From NCBI RefSeq assembly GCF_018320785.1, contig NC_054884.1:26413667-26477666 (forward strand): 64,000 nt of DNA, given 5' to 3'. Numbering within the stretch: the stretch's first letter is position 1; each line of letters starts with the position of its first letter. The notes beneath the pieces were generated by a model that ran no database searches, was not told the origin of the DNA, and was given only the letters and a program-made list of their open reading frames with translations. The DNA is from Cheilinus undulatus. Taxonomy: Eukaryota > Chordata > Actinopteri > Labriformes > Labridae. The position numbers and the translations under genes were made by a program. Of the stretch, positions 12,500 to 25,019 are shown one piece after another.

Positions 12500-12890
12500 T
12501 GGGTATCGTTTGGTTTTTTTTGATATTGGTGTTAAATCGATACTTTTCATATGGTTCTGGTGCCTAAATCAATACTTTTAAGGGGAAAAACGTGTGCTGA
12601 AAGTCAGTTTTTATTTCATATTTTGACCATTAAGATTCATAATTTTAAATTTCACTTTGACCTTTTTAACTCATTATTTCAAATTTTGTCTCATGCTTTG
12701 ACCCTGTCAGCACCTTACTTTCTAGGTAGTGATGACTTTCTAGCTTATATATTTGCCTTTTTAAAATATTATTTTGACTTTTAATTTTATGTTTTGACCT
12801 TTTGAACTAATAATTAATATTTTATTTCAGATTTTGAGCCTTTAAACTTATTATTATTTTGACTTTTTTCATCTCAAAATCATTTATTAT
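12500..12890. repeat. Degenerate TTTTGACC/TTTAA tandem array
   Basis: The stretch repeats, imperfectly, a unit like ATTTTGACCTTTTAA followed by CATAATTT, at roughly 25-35 base spacing (TTTTGACCATTAA, TTTGACCTTTTTAA, TTTGACCCTG, TTTGACTTTTAA, TTTTGACCTTTTGAA). It starts after a short segment with GATATTGG and AAATCGATAC that resembles a known type of fish MITE. A 77-codon ORF in it is an artefact of the array. Confidence 0.55.
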
Positions 12891-12899
12891 TAATGCTAA

Positions 12900-13819
12900 G
12901 TTTTTTCCCCATAATCCATTACTGGTGAAAATGTGGTTGACAGTTTATGGTTAGATGTTGGCCCTGTTAGTCTCTCAGGTTAGACCAAAATTCAGAATAC
13001 TGCCTGTGATGTGATTGAGGTTGACACACCAGGTTGCAATGTATGGTTGAGCACTATTAGTCTACAGTGTCTTTTGGATGGACACCCCATTTATGCTTGA
13101 GTTAATGTTGCTAATTTTCTAGCTTAATTTTTGAGTGTCAGAATAACACAGCATTCTTATGGTAAGTGCTTTATTGCAGAACCCAGTGAAGTAACTTAAA
13201 GCTCACAGCCACAAACACAGAAACAGCAGAGTGTAGAAGTGTAACACCTGACACTTACAGTTTCTTGAGTGGGCTGTGGAGTGAAAACATAACAGATTTG
13301 TGGTGACATTTAGCCTTAAATTGAAGCTGTTTACACCCATAACAAGTGCCAAGACGTTCAACTTGTAGTGAAACAAACAACAGAGAAGTTATTTGATCAA
13401 GCATACAGACATCTTACTGACTGGTTGTTTAAGTCAATGGTTTTTAGACTGGGTGTCCTGACCCCCTGGGGGGCCACCAGAGGGGTTAGATAGCCACAGA
13501 AACTTGAAGCAAAGGATAGAGGGAAAATCGACAGTGTCATATGGATCATTATCCAAATGATTGGTAAACAAAGCCACTTGGCCCATACCACAACTCCATT
13601 ATTATTCTCCATATATTGAATAGATTATCCAAAATAGAGTGTTTTGGGGTAATTTAAGTCATATTTGGACAAACTAGTTATAAATAGAACAAGGTTATCA
13701 ATAGCTGATACAAAATGCAGAAATTACTCATTTGTGTTGCAAGTTCTGGCTGCTCAGCCTTTATGCTGTTTGTAATTATTAGTCATTAATCAAGGGTAAT
13801 TCTTACAGTATAATATTCT
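12900..13819. other. Intergenic DNA, no gene recognised
   Basis: No gene is supported. About 13,435-13,500 (TTTTTAGACTGGG..., CCCCCTGGGGGGCC) resembles the terminal part of a hAT/Charlie-type element, but the rest of such an element is not visible. Confidence 0.35.
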
Positions 13820-14626
13820 ATTAAAGATCCTGTATGGAGTTTTTAACTGGTTATAAAACAGAGTGAAATCAATTCTGAAGCTTGGGCATACAAAAGACAA
13901 AACAAGATCATCAATGACAAAACTCACAGCTTCTCTGATGTAATATTCTTAATGCTTTAAACAGCCGCCGCAGGGTAGGTGTCAGACAAGACAAAATTTA
14001 ATGGCAAAATCTCCATTCAAGACATCTATAAAGAAAGGAGGATGATATTGTTAGAAAAAACTACTAACTCATGTAGAAAAACTCCAGCAAAGACATAAAG
14101 ATGCACCATATTGTAAACAGGGGGTGCTATACACCACACAAACCAACTGTTCCTCACATGAGCTTTAAGAACAAAATACTTTAAATTAAATTTTCACTCA
14201 TTTTGATTTTGGTGGCCACTTTGGCTGACACAATATAACTCTTTGAGTAAAATACACTCAAGTCTCTAGAATCTCGTATACCACACATCAGTGTGGCATG
14301 CACATCATTTGACCATTTTCTAAGTTTTAAATGTAAAAAATCCAATAAAATCACAGGAAAATCCAAACTTCCAATGCTTTTCTATGGAGGTCTATGAGCT
14401 GAATATTCAAGTGCATTGAGTAGCTGCAAGAAATGTGATTGGTCAAACCACTTCATGTGACACCTACCCCCCATCAACGGTGGTTTATATCAATTAAAAT
14501 ATCATTATATGAATTGTTGAGACCATTGCTTTCGGACATGTTTGTGTTTTTGAGTCACATAGAAGGGTCTTTATTAATTGTTGTCTGTTACATCACCAGA
14601 TAGAAAGTCCCCACAGGAGCTTTAAT
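13820..14626. mobile_element. 807-bp MITE with terminal inverted repeats
   Basis: The left end reads ATTAAAGATCCTGTATGGAG and the reverse complement of the right end reads ATTAAAGCTCCTGTGGGGAC, an imperfect terminal inverted repeat of about 24 bp. The interior has no transposase. It includes a 61-codon minus ORF without domain content. The superfamily is not determined. Confidence 0.6.
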
Positions 14627-14639
14627 GAGCAAGTAAACA

Positions 14640-15440
14640 AAAAGAGCCTGGCAACCCACTGCTTTATTTAGCTTTAGTAGAAGATTTATTGACTGGTAAT
14701 GGAGCTATTGATTAGAGAACACAACTGCAGAAATGAAAAAAATCAGCTCTGTCTCTGTCAAAGTGACTCCTCGATCATCTGTGCCATGAGAGCTATTAGC
14801 TTCACTGACACCCTGCTGGATTTTTAGACTCACAAATGCATCCCTTAACACCTCTCAACCCCTCTGATATTTGGCTGAGGTTGGTCTTTTTTTCTCAAAT
14901 CGAGCATTGACAGTGTTTGTCAGAGGGGACCGGGGTCAGCCGAGCAGCATTAACCTCTGGGAGGCCGTCTCTGTGCACTGCATTACTCACATAGAGGAGG
15001 AGGAGGAACACCCTGTAATAGATTATTGACCAGCGGGCAGCGGCCTGTACCGCGCCATGTGGTCCTAGAGAGCTGACCTCTTCATCACAGATGGAGGAGC
15101 CCACCTGCAGGCCAGAGGACACACGTACAGATACCCACACTAATGAGAAACACACAAGTAATATTCTCAAGACAGTTAGCAGGACAAGGAACCTGAGGGG
15201 TATGAAACCATATTCATTCATAGCTATAAAATGGGAGTCCTAGGCTCATCAAATTGAAAGTGCTGGGGAAACAACAATTGCTTCCATGAACTTAGACTAC
15301 CTAATTAAAGGCAGGCAATTTCTCTGCGAGAGTCACACTCAGGATCTTTAATTGAAATCAAAATGAATATCGCAGGAGCACAGAGAGTGGGGTGGAGCGA
15401 GGAATGGGGGTGGACACATGCTTTCACCATTTTTCTAGTC
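14640..15440. promoter_or_regulatory. Candidate conserved non-coding block
   Basis: Directly abutting the MITE is repeat-free sequence of balanced composition with several AT-hook or homeodomain-like cores (ATTGACTGG, TTAATTGA-type) and GC-rich patches (14,935-15,120). The 108-codon minus ORF within it has no recognised domain. Regulatory status is inferred from composition and absence of repeats. Confidence 0.3.
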
Positions 15441-15619
15441 TCACTGCCAGTTCATATGACTTTAAACTTGAATTTTTAATTGTTAAAAAACATAAATACC
15501 AATTCCTCTTAAATCAACTGCCTTGCAGCATTTCAGCCTGGAAAAAAACACCAAAATGAGAAGAAAACATCACGAGTAGTGCAAACTACTCCAACCCAGA
15601 AAGACAAGTGCAGTTCCAA

Positions 15620-15960
15620 AATCATTGCCAATATCATCTGTGCTCTGTTTCCCTTTGGCTCAGCCTCCCCCTTTTTTCTTTAATTGTTTGATAATTCATC
15701 TCCAAGCTCTAATTTACCCCCCATTGTCAGCCCTGTATGCTCGACCATTGTGTCAGACGTTCAGCTGAATTCCAAATGAGCTGGTAGCATATAAAGTCTT
15801 TCTTCCAGGGAAAGCACCTATTTATGGACATGTTTGTTTGTTTTCCATCAGCGTTAACCCTTTGGGCGACGAACGTCCGTATGCCGTCTCTTTTCAAGAA
15901 CAGTCCCAGGAACGTCCTTGGGCAGGGAGTCACACTGTTTTTATAGTAAGCATGGTTTCT
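15620..15960. promoter_or_regulatory. Candidate conserved non-coding block
   Basis: Short repeat-free segment with mixed composition between AT-rich flanks. It contains TAATTG and CAAATGAG cores. Weak evidence; listed because it stands out from its surroundings. Confidence 0.22.
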
Positions 15961-16414
15961 CAGTGACTCCTAGGGTGGAAATACAAGATAATTAATCTTG
16001 TTTTCAGCATTGTGACCTATAGGAGGGTCTTTTTAAGTGCTTATTTTATAGCTCTGTGTGGGAATCACCTTAGAAATTACTGGTCATATCTCTCTTATCT
16101 GACGTGGATATAAGGATATTAAGATGAAATAAACCACAAGGAGATATTACACGATGGTGTAATATTTGAGATATTGTCTTTTTAATGTTGTAAGTCATAG
16201 CCTATATATGGTTTTCAGTTTCAAAACCCTGGTTTACTGTGCAATGTAATTTTTTTCTGTAAAAAAGGGGCTTATTTTCCCCAAGCATTACGAAGATGGT
16301 TCTTAAAACAGTGTACCAGGATATGAAACTAGGGCTAACAGCATCTAAGTCTCTAAGTAAGGGTGAACAACTAGGCTAGTTCTATTCAAAGATAGAATGA
16401 GAACCAGATTTATT

Positions 16415-17105
16415 GGCTTTCTGGTTGGTTGGCTTCTTGGTTGATTGGTTGGTCAGTGGGTTGATTTGTTGGTAATTCGGTGGACCTGTTTGCTGTTTGG
16501 TTGGTTGGTTGGTTGGGGGGGTTGTTAACTGGTATGCTTGTTGTGTTGAAAGGTTGGCTGGCTGCCTGGTTGGTTGGTTGGTTGGTTGTCTGTCTGGTTG
16601 GTTGGTTGTTGAGCTGTTGGTTTGTTTGTTGCTTGATCGGTTTGTTGGTTTGATGGTTGGTTGGCGGGTTGGCTTGTGTGTTGGAAGGTTGGTCATTTGA
16701 TTGTCAGACTGACTGGTTGGTTTGTGAGGCTTGGTTGGGATGCCTGTTTGGCTGAAAGGTTGGTTGGCTGGCTGGCTGGATGGTTGGTTGGTTGGTTGGA
16801 AGGTTAGTTAGTGGGCTGGCTGGTTCATGGTTGATGTTGTTGTTGGTGTACTTGTTGTGTTGAATGGCTGTCTGGTTGTCTTTGAGCTGGTTGGTTTGTT
16901 CCAAGGGTTGTTAGGGTGGTTGACTGGTTTTCACCTTGGTTAGTCGGTTTGTTAGATGGTTGGATGGTTGGTTTGTTGGTGGACTGGCTAGTTGTTTGGG
17001 AGGTTGCTGGTTGGTATGCTTTGTAGTCTGGTTGGTTGGTTGTTTGGCTTGATGTGTTTGTGGGTTGCTGGCTGGTTGTCTGGCAGGTTGTTTGGTTTTT
17101 GTGGT
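16415..17105. repeat. Degenerate (GGTT)n/(TTGG)n array, about 690 bp
   Basis: Nearly the whole stretch is built from TGGT and GGTTG units with scattered CT and TG substitutions (for example four perfect GGTT units near 16,500-16,515 and 16,570-16,588). The strong G+T strand asymmetry leaves long ORFs open on both strands. The minus frames read as Asn-Gln-Pro-Thr repeats and the plus frames as Gly-Trp-Leu-Val repeats, as expected from a tetranucleotide repeat. These are not genes. Confidence 0.9.
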
Positions 17106-17489
17106 TAAGTAGGTGGTATTTTACTTTTCATACAATTATATAAATTGGATTGTACGAGGCTCAGCTAACATTTATTTAGTTCTGAGTACTTGTTAGTTCT
17201 TATCTTTCGTCAAAATATTTCATCATATTCCTTTTTTGGTGTAAGAGGGCTGATCAAATGCTACCTAAACCATGAAGGTGTTCATTAGATTTTGTAAATT
17301 TTCTGAACATCTCTCACTGAACATGTTATTTTGGGTTTTTTTTGTCATTGTTTGAGACCAAAAGCAAATCAAGCGTTGCAAAAAAACATGCCTGTATGTT
17401 TCTCAACACAACAAAACCTCCCTTTGCAACACTTTACCACATACACACACGCACACAAACAAACACCCCCACACTCCAACAGGACTGAG

Positions 17490-17790
17490 AATATGAGGCC
17501 ATCAGAGCCTTGCACATTACATTGACTGGTGGAGGTCTTCACTGTTTAAGTGGAGCTGCCTGCTGAGGTTTTCCTCCCCGGCAGCAGGCCTATAAGAGTG
17601 GTAAGTGGCGGTGATGAGACACTGTCCCCTGTGCCTCCTTCAGCTGCCATTCCCTTTAAATTGAAACAGAGTCCTGCAAATAAATGCCACATTCTGAGCG
17701 GGGAGAACGCCTTAAAGTTGAATTTCATATAAGCACCCGTTGGGGAATTGGCCCCGGCGCAGTCTGCTTTATTCGCTCTGCTTTTTGTTA
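17490..17790. promoter_or_regulatory. Candidate conserved non-coding block
   Basis: Repeat-free, GC-balanced block with an inverted motif (CTGCCTGCTGAGG ... CCGGCAGCAGG) and a TTAAATTGAAAC core. Two roughly 60-codon ORFs overlap on opposite strands, arguing against coding. Inferred regulatory. Confidence 0.3.
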
Positions 17791-18755
17791 TTTATATGAT
17801 GAAGGAACAGGGATACGTCAGGGTCATTCAGTGTTCATTTATCTTTTTATGTTGTGTTCTGAGCCAAGCTACTATAGCCAGGCTGCCTATTGACCATATT
17901 CACACAGCGCCCATTTTCCTCTGATCTCAAGCTCTAGGTGGGTGGCTCAAATGTCGAAATGATAATAGACTGCTGCAATCCAGGCTAAAAGTCAAATAAA
18001 ATTTTATTCTTTTATACTTGAGATCAACATCTGAAAACCTAAAGAGCATCTGGAAGGCAAACATAGCCATGTTTTCAAGCTAAAACAACATTACCCAAAT
18101 AATAAGTTACTAACTAGCTCATTAAACAGTTGGCTAGGAAGTGACTGAAGCTAATTTTACTTAGAGTAGTGTTACACAACTGAAGTGTAAATTCTTAGCT
18201 AAGATCACAAGAATCTACTCTAAAGAAAACTCAATATGGGTAAGGTCACAGTAAGCTAGGAGGTGCCTGAAAGCTAACAATATTGTCAAACTGTTGAACA
18301 AGAAATGTTAAAATTCCTTAAATGATCACAACAGCTTGAAATCTACGCAGTACTAGGCTAAACTCAGTGTAGCTAACAGATAGCTATGACATGGCTGATG
18401 GTCATTTTTGGGGTTTTAAAGTGGAAATTAGCTTTTATAATTACTGTTGCCTTAAAGTAGCTGGCTGACTGCTAGCGGTAGCAGTTGTTTGGCTTCCTCA
18501 TGTGATAGGACATGTTTTAAAACTGGATAGATTGCCAGATCAATTAATAAATTGATAACTACTAGCACCCCTACCGGAGATAAACACATTTCTTGTACTT
18601 TTTAAGAACACAAACTAATATTAGCTTCCGATCGTTCTTCACTAACTGCACTTTTAGCTTGAAAGTGGCTGCATGCTAACATTAGTTTTTGTGTATGTGA
18701 AGCTAATGGGTGATCATTTTACAGTCAACTGTCTTTTCAGTAGCTCATACAGATC
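17791..18755. other. Intergenic DNA, partly AGCTAAC-rich
   Basis: No gene is supported. From about 17,960 to 18,720 AGCTAAC, TAGCTA and CTAGC motifs recur at irregular spacing, as in the 1-500 tract, probably an old transposon remnant. Confidence 0.4.
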
Positions 18756-19694
18756 AGGACAAAATTATTATTCCCCTATGAGAATGTTTTTTTTTTCTTT
18801 TTTTTTTTTTTTTTAGTATTTGCTGTTTAATAGAGAAAGGCTTTTAACACAGCTTTTCCAAACATTCTTTTGGATGCTTACATTATTTTACATTGCACAC
18901 AGAAACAAAACTATTTCACAAAAAAAAACAAAAACGAACAGGGCCAAAATAATTAACCCCTGATGCTACAAGTCAATTGTGTCTCCTTTTTGCAGGATAA
19001 CAGCCTTCAGTCATTTGTTGTAGTTTTCATCAAGTCTCAGACACGTCTCCTGTGGAATCTTCTATGTTGAATCTCTTAAGCTCCTCCAGATTTCATGGTC
19101 TTCTGGCTTGGACCTTGGTCTTTAGTCCACCCAACAGATTTTTAATGGGAATCAAGTCAGGGCTTTGTGCAGGCCAGTCAGTAACACTCACTTTGGTCTC
19201 ATGGAGGTGGTTCTTCACCAGGAGACTTGTGTGTTTTGGGTTGTTATTGTGTTGGAAGACAAGGCGAAGACCTAGACCCAGTTTTGCTCTTGACTGCTCG
19301 AGGTTTTCTTTCAGAATCCCTTTTTCATGACTCCTTCCACCTTTTCAAGATTCCAGACACACTAAAGTACCCAACAGCATAATACTCCCACGTGTGGGGA
19401 CCATGTTCTTTGGGTCTTCCTGAGCTCTGGTTTGGTCTCATCCGACCAAAGGACATGCTTCCAGTATGCAGAATCTTTATTTTTAGCATACTTCAGTCTG
19501 GCTTGAAGGTGTCTTTTCTGCAGGACTTGAGTTTTTCTTGGTCTGCAACCTGGCAGTCCATTCCTGTGAAAGGCTTCAGGAACCATCTTCTTTGAGACAA
19601 CAATTCCTGACTTGGCTAAGTCCTTTACTAGAGTCTTGGCAGTTGTTCTGGGGTCTTTAGACACAAATTTTCATCAGGGGAAAATAAATTGTCT
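18756..19694 (-). mobile_element. Tc1/mariner relic, minus orientation, internally deleted
   Basis: Inverted termini are visible: the left end has AATTATTATTCCCCTATGA and the reverse complement of the right end has CAATTTATTTTCCCCTGATG. The minus strand encodes the middle of a Tc1-like transposase at 19,362-19,664, including NGLPGCRPRKTQVLQKRH, ARLKYAKNKDSAYWKHVLW and the WSDETK motif with the first catalytic Asp of the DDE core visible here. The distal DWPAQSPDLIPIKN-like motif is at about 19,138-19,175. The part between these (second Asp region) is deleted. A long poly-T run lies at 18,788-18,815. Confidence 0.85.
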
Positions 19695-20079
19695 TCATCT
19701 GTATGTCAATGAGCAGCAATGCTCAAGAATGTAGCATAAAGAATTAACTGCACGGTTGAATTATAAACAAATTTGAGTTTCCTACTCTGATATTACATTA
19801 GAGAATTATGGCTGCCTTGTAAATATGGTCAATAACAAATTCTCCAGCATGACTCCCCTCCAAGTCTCAGAATATTTCAATCTTCCCCTGATGCTTTCAC
19901 CTCTTGGTATCAATATGCATTAGTTTTGCCTCCCGTTCATTAGCTTTTAATGCTACCTCTCTTAAAGATTAATTGAAGCTAAGATAAAAGAGCATGGCTC
20001 CCATGAGTGGCCCACTGTTTTATATTCATGTTGGCCCGAATACGGCAACAGTAAATCCTCTAAGTTGTTGTTAAGCCTG

Positions 20080-21440
20080 CTGTATTACCATATGTGTGCC
20101 ATTTCCATGGAGTGACAGACCCCCCCTGGATCAAATGGGGACTATTGATCCTGCAGCACTCCATTTCAAGTTAATTGTGCTTGAAATGAGGTGCACACAC
20201 TCAAGCATACCTGCATTGGGAAGGCTTTATTTATTTATATTTGTCAGGGAAGCTGTGTCAGATAAACAGAAAATATTCAATTCACGTCTTATTCAATTTT
20301 GCTCAAAAAAAGGGGCTTGTGCTGAAGTATGCTTGGAAAGCGGTTGAACCAGATTAAATCAGACTTTGATTTTCAGTATCAGACTTTAGGGCTCCAGCAG
20401 ACATGTTTAGCAGGGGATTGACTGAGATTATGCCAACAAAGCAAAATGAATCTCAACAGAAGAAAAGCACTCGTCAGAATGACTATATTTTCACTCTCCT
20501 TCTTCTCAAAGCGGGCGACATAAGCGAACCTGTGCTGTAATATTTCAGGACAGGTCCGGTAAAGTCTGGCCTCTCCCTGACCCCCATTCTCTCTGACACT
20601 TACAAAGCAGGGTCCAAGGTAACAAGGCATGAAGTGAGCGTGGCAGAACTGAAGAGACTGGCTCCTCAGCAGACGCTCAGCCTTCAGCGTGATCATGTGC
20701 CAGATTATGACTCTAAGATACACGCATCAGCCCGCAAATCATCTATCTCCCCACAGCATGGTGGACTAATAACAGCAAATCTGGAGCAAGGAGATCAAAT
20801 TTCAACTTGAAACTATTCTAAGTATTGCAGAACTGGAGTGACTGAATTATATGAGCTGCAAATTTAACCTGTGTTTGCTTTGTTAGTCTTTTGGGCAATT
20901 AGAAATCCCCTAAATTGTCTAAATTGAACTTAATAAATGTGAAGAATGAAGCATAAAGTATTGAAAAATATGAGATATAAAGGTGGACTGGCTTTGAGTG
21001 TAATTTCAGGCAGCTCAGCATCAGTGACTGACATTGAATATCATTGCTCCCTCCATCGACCCCGGGGCCACCATGCAGAGAGAAACGCCAGTAAAGCCCC
21101 ATTTATAGACCTAACCCCTCCCTCAGTTTGTTTATAAGCCTATTCTTTTATAATAGTATATATAAATAAGTGAAACTGTGTAATGGATCGCATTAAACAG
21201 GCAGGCATATTGAGGCAGGATTTAATTTGCATGCCAGATTAGCTCACGATTGGTCGGGGCAGAGCCGTAGGGCAGCCTGTTCATTAATAGGATCTAGTCT
21301 CTTCAAATCCATTAAGTCAATTGAACCCATACATAATCTGATTTCAGAGGCACCATGTAAATGTTGTATTGCTACGCCTGCTCCAGGACCGGCCTTTGCC
21401 CGCCTTTAAGTGCAGCACTGTGGTGGCATGTGAGAAAGTG
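20080..21440. promoter_or_regulatory. Candidate conserved non-coding cluster
   Basis: The longest transposon-free stretch of mixed composition in the desert. Two or three denser patches can be seen: 20,090-20,360 (TTCAAGTTAATTGTG), 20,380-20,760, and 20,950-21,420 (GCATGCCAGATTAG, TTCATTAATAGG, GATTTCAGAGGC). ATTA and TTAATT cores are frequent. No ORF exceeds 114 codons and none has a domain. The pattern fits developmental enhancers; conservation has not been checked. Confidence 0.35.
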
Positions 21441-21739
21441 AGGAATTAAAAAAGGCCATGCAAACTAGTGAATAAAATGAAAAAAATATAAAAGTGTATT
21501 AATGCAAATTAACAAATTCAATCAAGTCTGCTATCATATTATTTTGCAGGAGCGGTGTGTCAGTGAAAGCATTTTTAAGACTTAGACTAATTGCTGAAGA
21601 GTAAATCAGTTGAAGACCTTAACCCACCTCTGTATGTAGCAAAGAACATGCCAAATAAAAGCTACAATATGCAGAATGTTTGCTTGGAAATATCTACATT
21701 ATTTAAAAAGGACTACTCTTATACACATGTTCAAGGTCT

Positions 21740-22925
21740 TGACAGATGTTTTTTTCAGGGCCAAAAACGATACCAATAATCAACTAAAAAAGCACTCAGA
21801 GACCGCAGACCTTCGCCATTAGCCCTATCTCCCAATAGTGAAGAATCCTTTAAAAACTCCTGGATCCCTCCCCATGTGCCCCCCACCATGGCATTCCCCA
21901 GTGGGGTGGAAACACGGTGAGGCAAAGCATTGGCTTCACTACAGGTGGACGGTCATGGTGGAAACATTGCCTGCTGGTGCCAACAGATGCACTGACAGTC
22001 TCACCCATGGTCTCACTGGATGACTGGAAGTCATGGCAGAGGGTGAATATTCCTCTATTCCTCCCAGCATCGTGAGTATTCTCGCTACAATTCGCTGTCT
22101 TTCTCTCTATTATGTTCCGGGCCTGCGTCTTTCAAACTCTATAAACTCCAAAACTTTTAATGGAAATAGCCAAAATGCTGCTGGGATTGAAGTTACTCAT
22201 GTCCGCCATCTCCTGGTGTAAAGTGGTAACAGCGCAAAGCTCCGCCATCAGCCCTATATCCCAATAGTACAGAATCCTTTAAAAAATTCCTGGATCCAGA
22301 CGGTGATCCGGATCACTCCCAAAATCTAATCAGTTCTTCCTTATGCCATTTCTGACATTTCCTGAAAATTTCATCAAAATCCGTCCACAACTTTTTGAGT
22401 TATGTTGCGAACAAACAAACAAACAAACAAACCCACCCGATTACATAACCTCCTTGGCAGAGGTAATAACCAGTATTTGGAACTGTTGTACTTTATGTGG
22501 CAAAAGTAAAATTGGATGATCAAAAAAGAAGCAAAACAACCAATTTATCCCTATCTCTATCAGCATGAGAAACAGCACAAAGCAACACAGTAGCAGCATT
22601 AATACAGGATGAGACGCCATACCTTCACTGTGTCAGTGGCACCCAGGCTTGAGTGTTGATTGGCTAGTAAATCATATGGCATCTAACCAATCATATTGTG
22701 TTGAGACTGAAACTCATTTGTGAAGACTGAAAGGAAGAAGCCAGAGGGGGAGACACACTTTTCAATGTAACAAAAGTAGTGCTCCTTTTGATTAATTAAC
22801 TTAATTTATTATCTGTTTTTAAAAAATGTCGATACCAATAATCAGCCAAATGCCAAATATTAGCATCAATAATTTGTCATGCCAATAATCAGTCAGGGCA
22901 ATAATCGGTTGACCCCCAATACGTT
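21740..22925. mobile_element. MITE-like element split by an inserted repeat
   Basis: The left flank (GGGCCAAAAACGATACCAAT) and the right part up to 22,925 (CCAATAATCAGTCAGGGC, AATCGGTTGACCCCC) share the ATACCAATAATCA theme and resemble the two halves of a teleost MITE built on 'CCGATAATC' motifs. The composite repeat at 21,791-22,468 sits between them, so it inserted later. Confidence 0.45.
21791..22468 (-). mobile_element. Composite interspersed repeat (copy B) with internal duplication
   Basis: This copy parallels 44,299-44,970 over its whole length. The motif around CATTAGCCCTATCTCCCAAT plus AGAATCCTTTAAAAA occurs twice, at about 21,817-21,868 and 22,241-22,289, so the element contains a duplicated end. 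The middle has a GTGGGGTGGAAACACG-like block. The distal part ends with (AAAC)n and GGCAGAGG. No protein is encoded. On the minus strand its start carries an imperfect CCTC..GAGG palindrome. Confidence 0.65.
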
Positions 22926-24585
22926 TATTTGAGTACTCACAATCCTGAAAATATTCCAACAGTTTTCAAAGGGAGAAAATCTGATTTTTTGTAGTTGTTA
23001 AACGCTGTTTCTTGTCATAGATGCCGCAGGGACAGAGATGCCCTGACATACACAACTTTATTGTTGCTATGGAAACACTTGATGCTATTTATTTATTTAT
23101 TTAATGTTTATTTGTATAGGGACAAGTATGAAGCAAGTAAACCGTTGCCACACACTACAGCATTTGTAGCCTGAGCTAATTTGACACAGAAGACTGCTAC
23201 AGAAAGCAACAGGAAGCTGCTGTTGTGTTGCTGTATCACATTCATATTTCATGCAGCTTACTTCAGATGGAGCACAATTATTCTCCACCATCAGCTGTGC
23301 ATTTGGTTGCACCCACATGCCCCCTACTCTTGTGATGCTGTGGCCCCACTAGACATTTCCAAGTCTAAATGCTGAAAAATATCACTTAATGCTTTGAGAG
23401 TAGCTTACCCTGCAAGCTAGGTTTGAGTTTTACATACATTTTTAAAATCCAGTTTTACCATCACCCCTGTGGTGATAATTGTGATGTGATAGGACAATAA
23501 TAAAAGTGAATATTGAGATAGACACTGAGGGAGGGTTGCCAGATGCCTTCCAAAAACAAAGTATATTCTTAAAATGATTTCAAATTAGGAATGCAATATA
23601 CCAATATACCAATAATGAATATACCAGTTATATTAGTTAAATATAAAAATATTAGTTCAAGGAGAACTCCAGCTCTAGATTCTTGGCATTAGATGTGACT
23701 CACACAGGTAAATAGTAATATTTGGAACAGCTGATTTTGAGATCAGTGTATGTTCCATTTATAGCGAATGATTTAACCTTGAAATGCTGAAATATAGTGA
23801 CTTTAATGAGTTTTTATTGATGTGAATACCAAATGTTTGGGTGGGTTTTGCCTCATTGACAAATCTGAAATAACTAGATGATGGAAGACAATTTGGAGAA
23901 TAAATATATAAATATATAAAACAGTTAACAGGTTGAAAAATTAAACACAGTGGTTATACACGATCCCTGCATGCACAGATCAACAGAGCTGTTGACTCAA
24001 AGCCATGTTAAACTCACACTCTGATGCAGGGGGGTCAGTATGACCTAAACCCTTGTTTGTGTGGCTGCTGGTCATAGCAGAGAAGGGGGGAACGCTGCTG
24101 GAGGCGCTCAGAAGACAAGACCCGACATAGTCCAGGTCATGCCTGAGTGACCTGACGAGCCCCAGATTTACACACTGTACACAGCCCGGCATCTGGGCCA
24201 ACTGGGAATGGCACAAGCACCCACGTGGCTAGCTCACAGATACACACACACATGCACTCTGTATGGATGTGAAGAGAGGACAGGGACTGACCATGGGGAA
24301 ATCTACAGAGTTTATAATTGGAGGAGGACTGCAGAAGGAAGAAGAGAACCATAACAAATCTACACAAGGGTGCAGGAGGCTAAATAGACCTGAATGTTTA
24401 AAAAGAGACCCAGAAAGTGGGACGATTCAGGAATAGAAGTGCCATAAATACATTATAGAGCAGTGCTATCTATGCATAAAACCAGTGATCAAAAAACTGA
24501 CATACTCTGTTTTAGTCTGTTTTAAAACATCAGGCATACTTTTTCCTATTCTTGAACAAAACGGCTTTTGTGATAAAGCCAGATT
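22926..24585. other. Intergenic DNA, no gene recognised
   Basis: No gene is supported. A TTTA-rich tract at 23,084-23,105 followed by TTGTATAGGGACAAG resembles the end of an interspersed repeat. The segment 24,000-24,370 is more balanced and unexplained. Confidence 0.35.
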
Positions 24586-25019
24586 GCAACAGTATGATTC
24601 CAATGTGATTTAATCCAGTGGTGTTTAAATGATATTAAAGTGTCATGTACAAATTGAACATGATAAAAAAAAAAAAAAGAATAATCAAGAAAAAGTATAT
24701 CCTTACCTAAAATTATGATACAATAGGATTCAATTTCTACAATATGATATGATACAACACATATGATAGGGTTTGATACTGTAGGATTTAATTGATTGAT
24801 TGATCTGATCAGAAATTAAATGATGACATAATGGGATATGATAAGATATGATAGAATGTAATACCATATGATTCATGAGGATATGATACAGTACAATTTC
24901 AAACTATATGAAGTGAAAATTACATGATACAATATGATAAGACACAATGTGATGTGACCAATTTGTTTTAATTTGAAACAATAAAATGTGATAATAGAAT
25001 ATGATACCATACAATACAC
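24585..25019. repeat. Degenerate GATAC/GATATGATAC array, segment 1
   Basis: Imperfect units such as GATATGATACAA, ACATATGATAGG, GATAAGATATGAT and ATATGATACAGTACAA recur with no fixed period (about 5 or 10 bases). Similar sequence resumes at 25,497, 26,787, 28,570, 29,310 and 29,680, so this looks like one array fragmented by insertions. Confidence 0.65.

Noticed and set aside
16382-16904. Thr/Pro/Asn-rich ORFs on the minus strand resembling a repeat surface protein
   Set aside because: They are direct translations of the degenerate GGTT tract; the opposite strand is open as well.
16415-17105. CRISPR-like or regularly spaced repeat array
   Set aside because: No constant repeat with unique spacers, and the window is vertebrate DNA.
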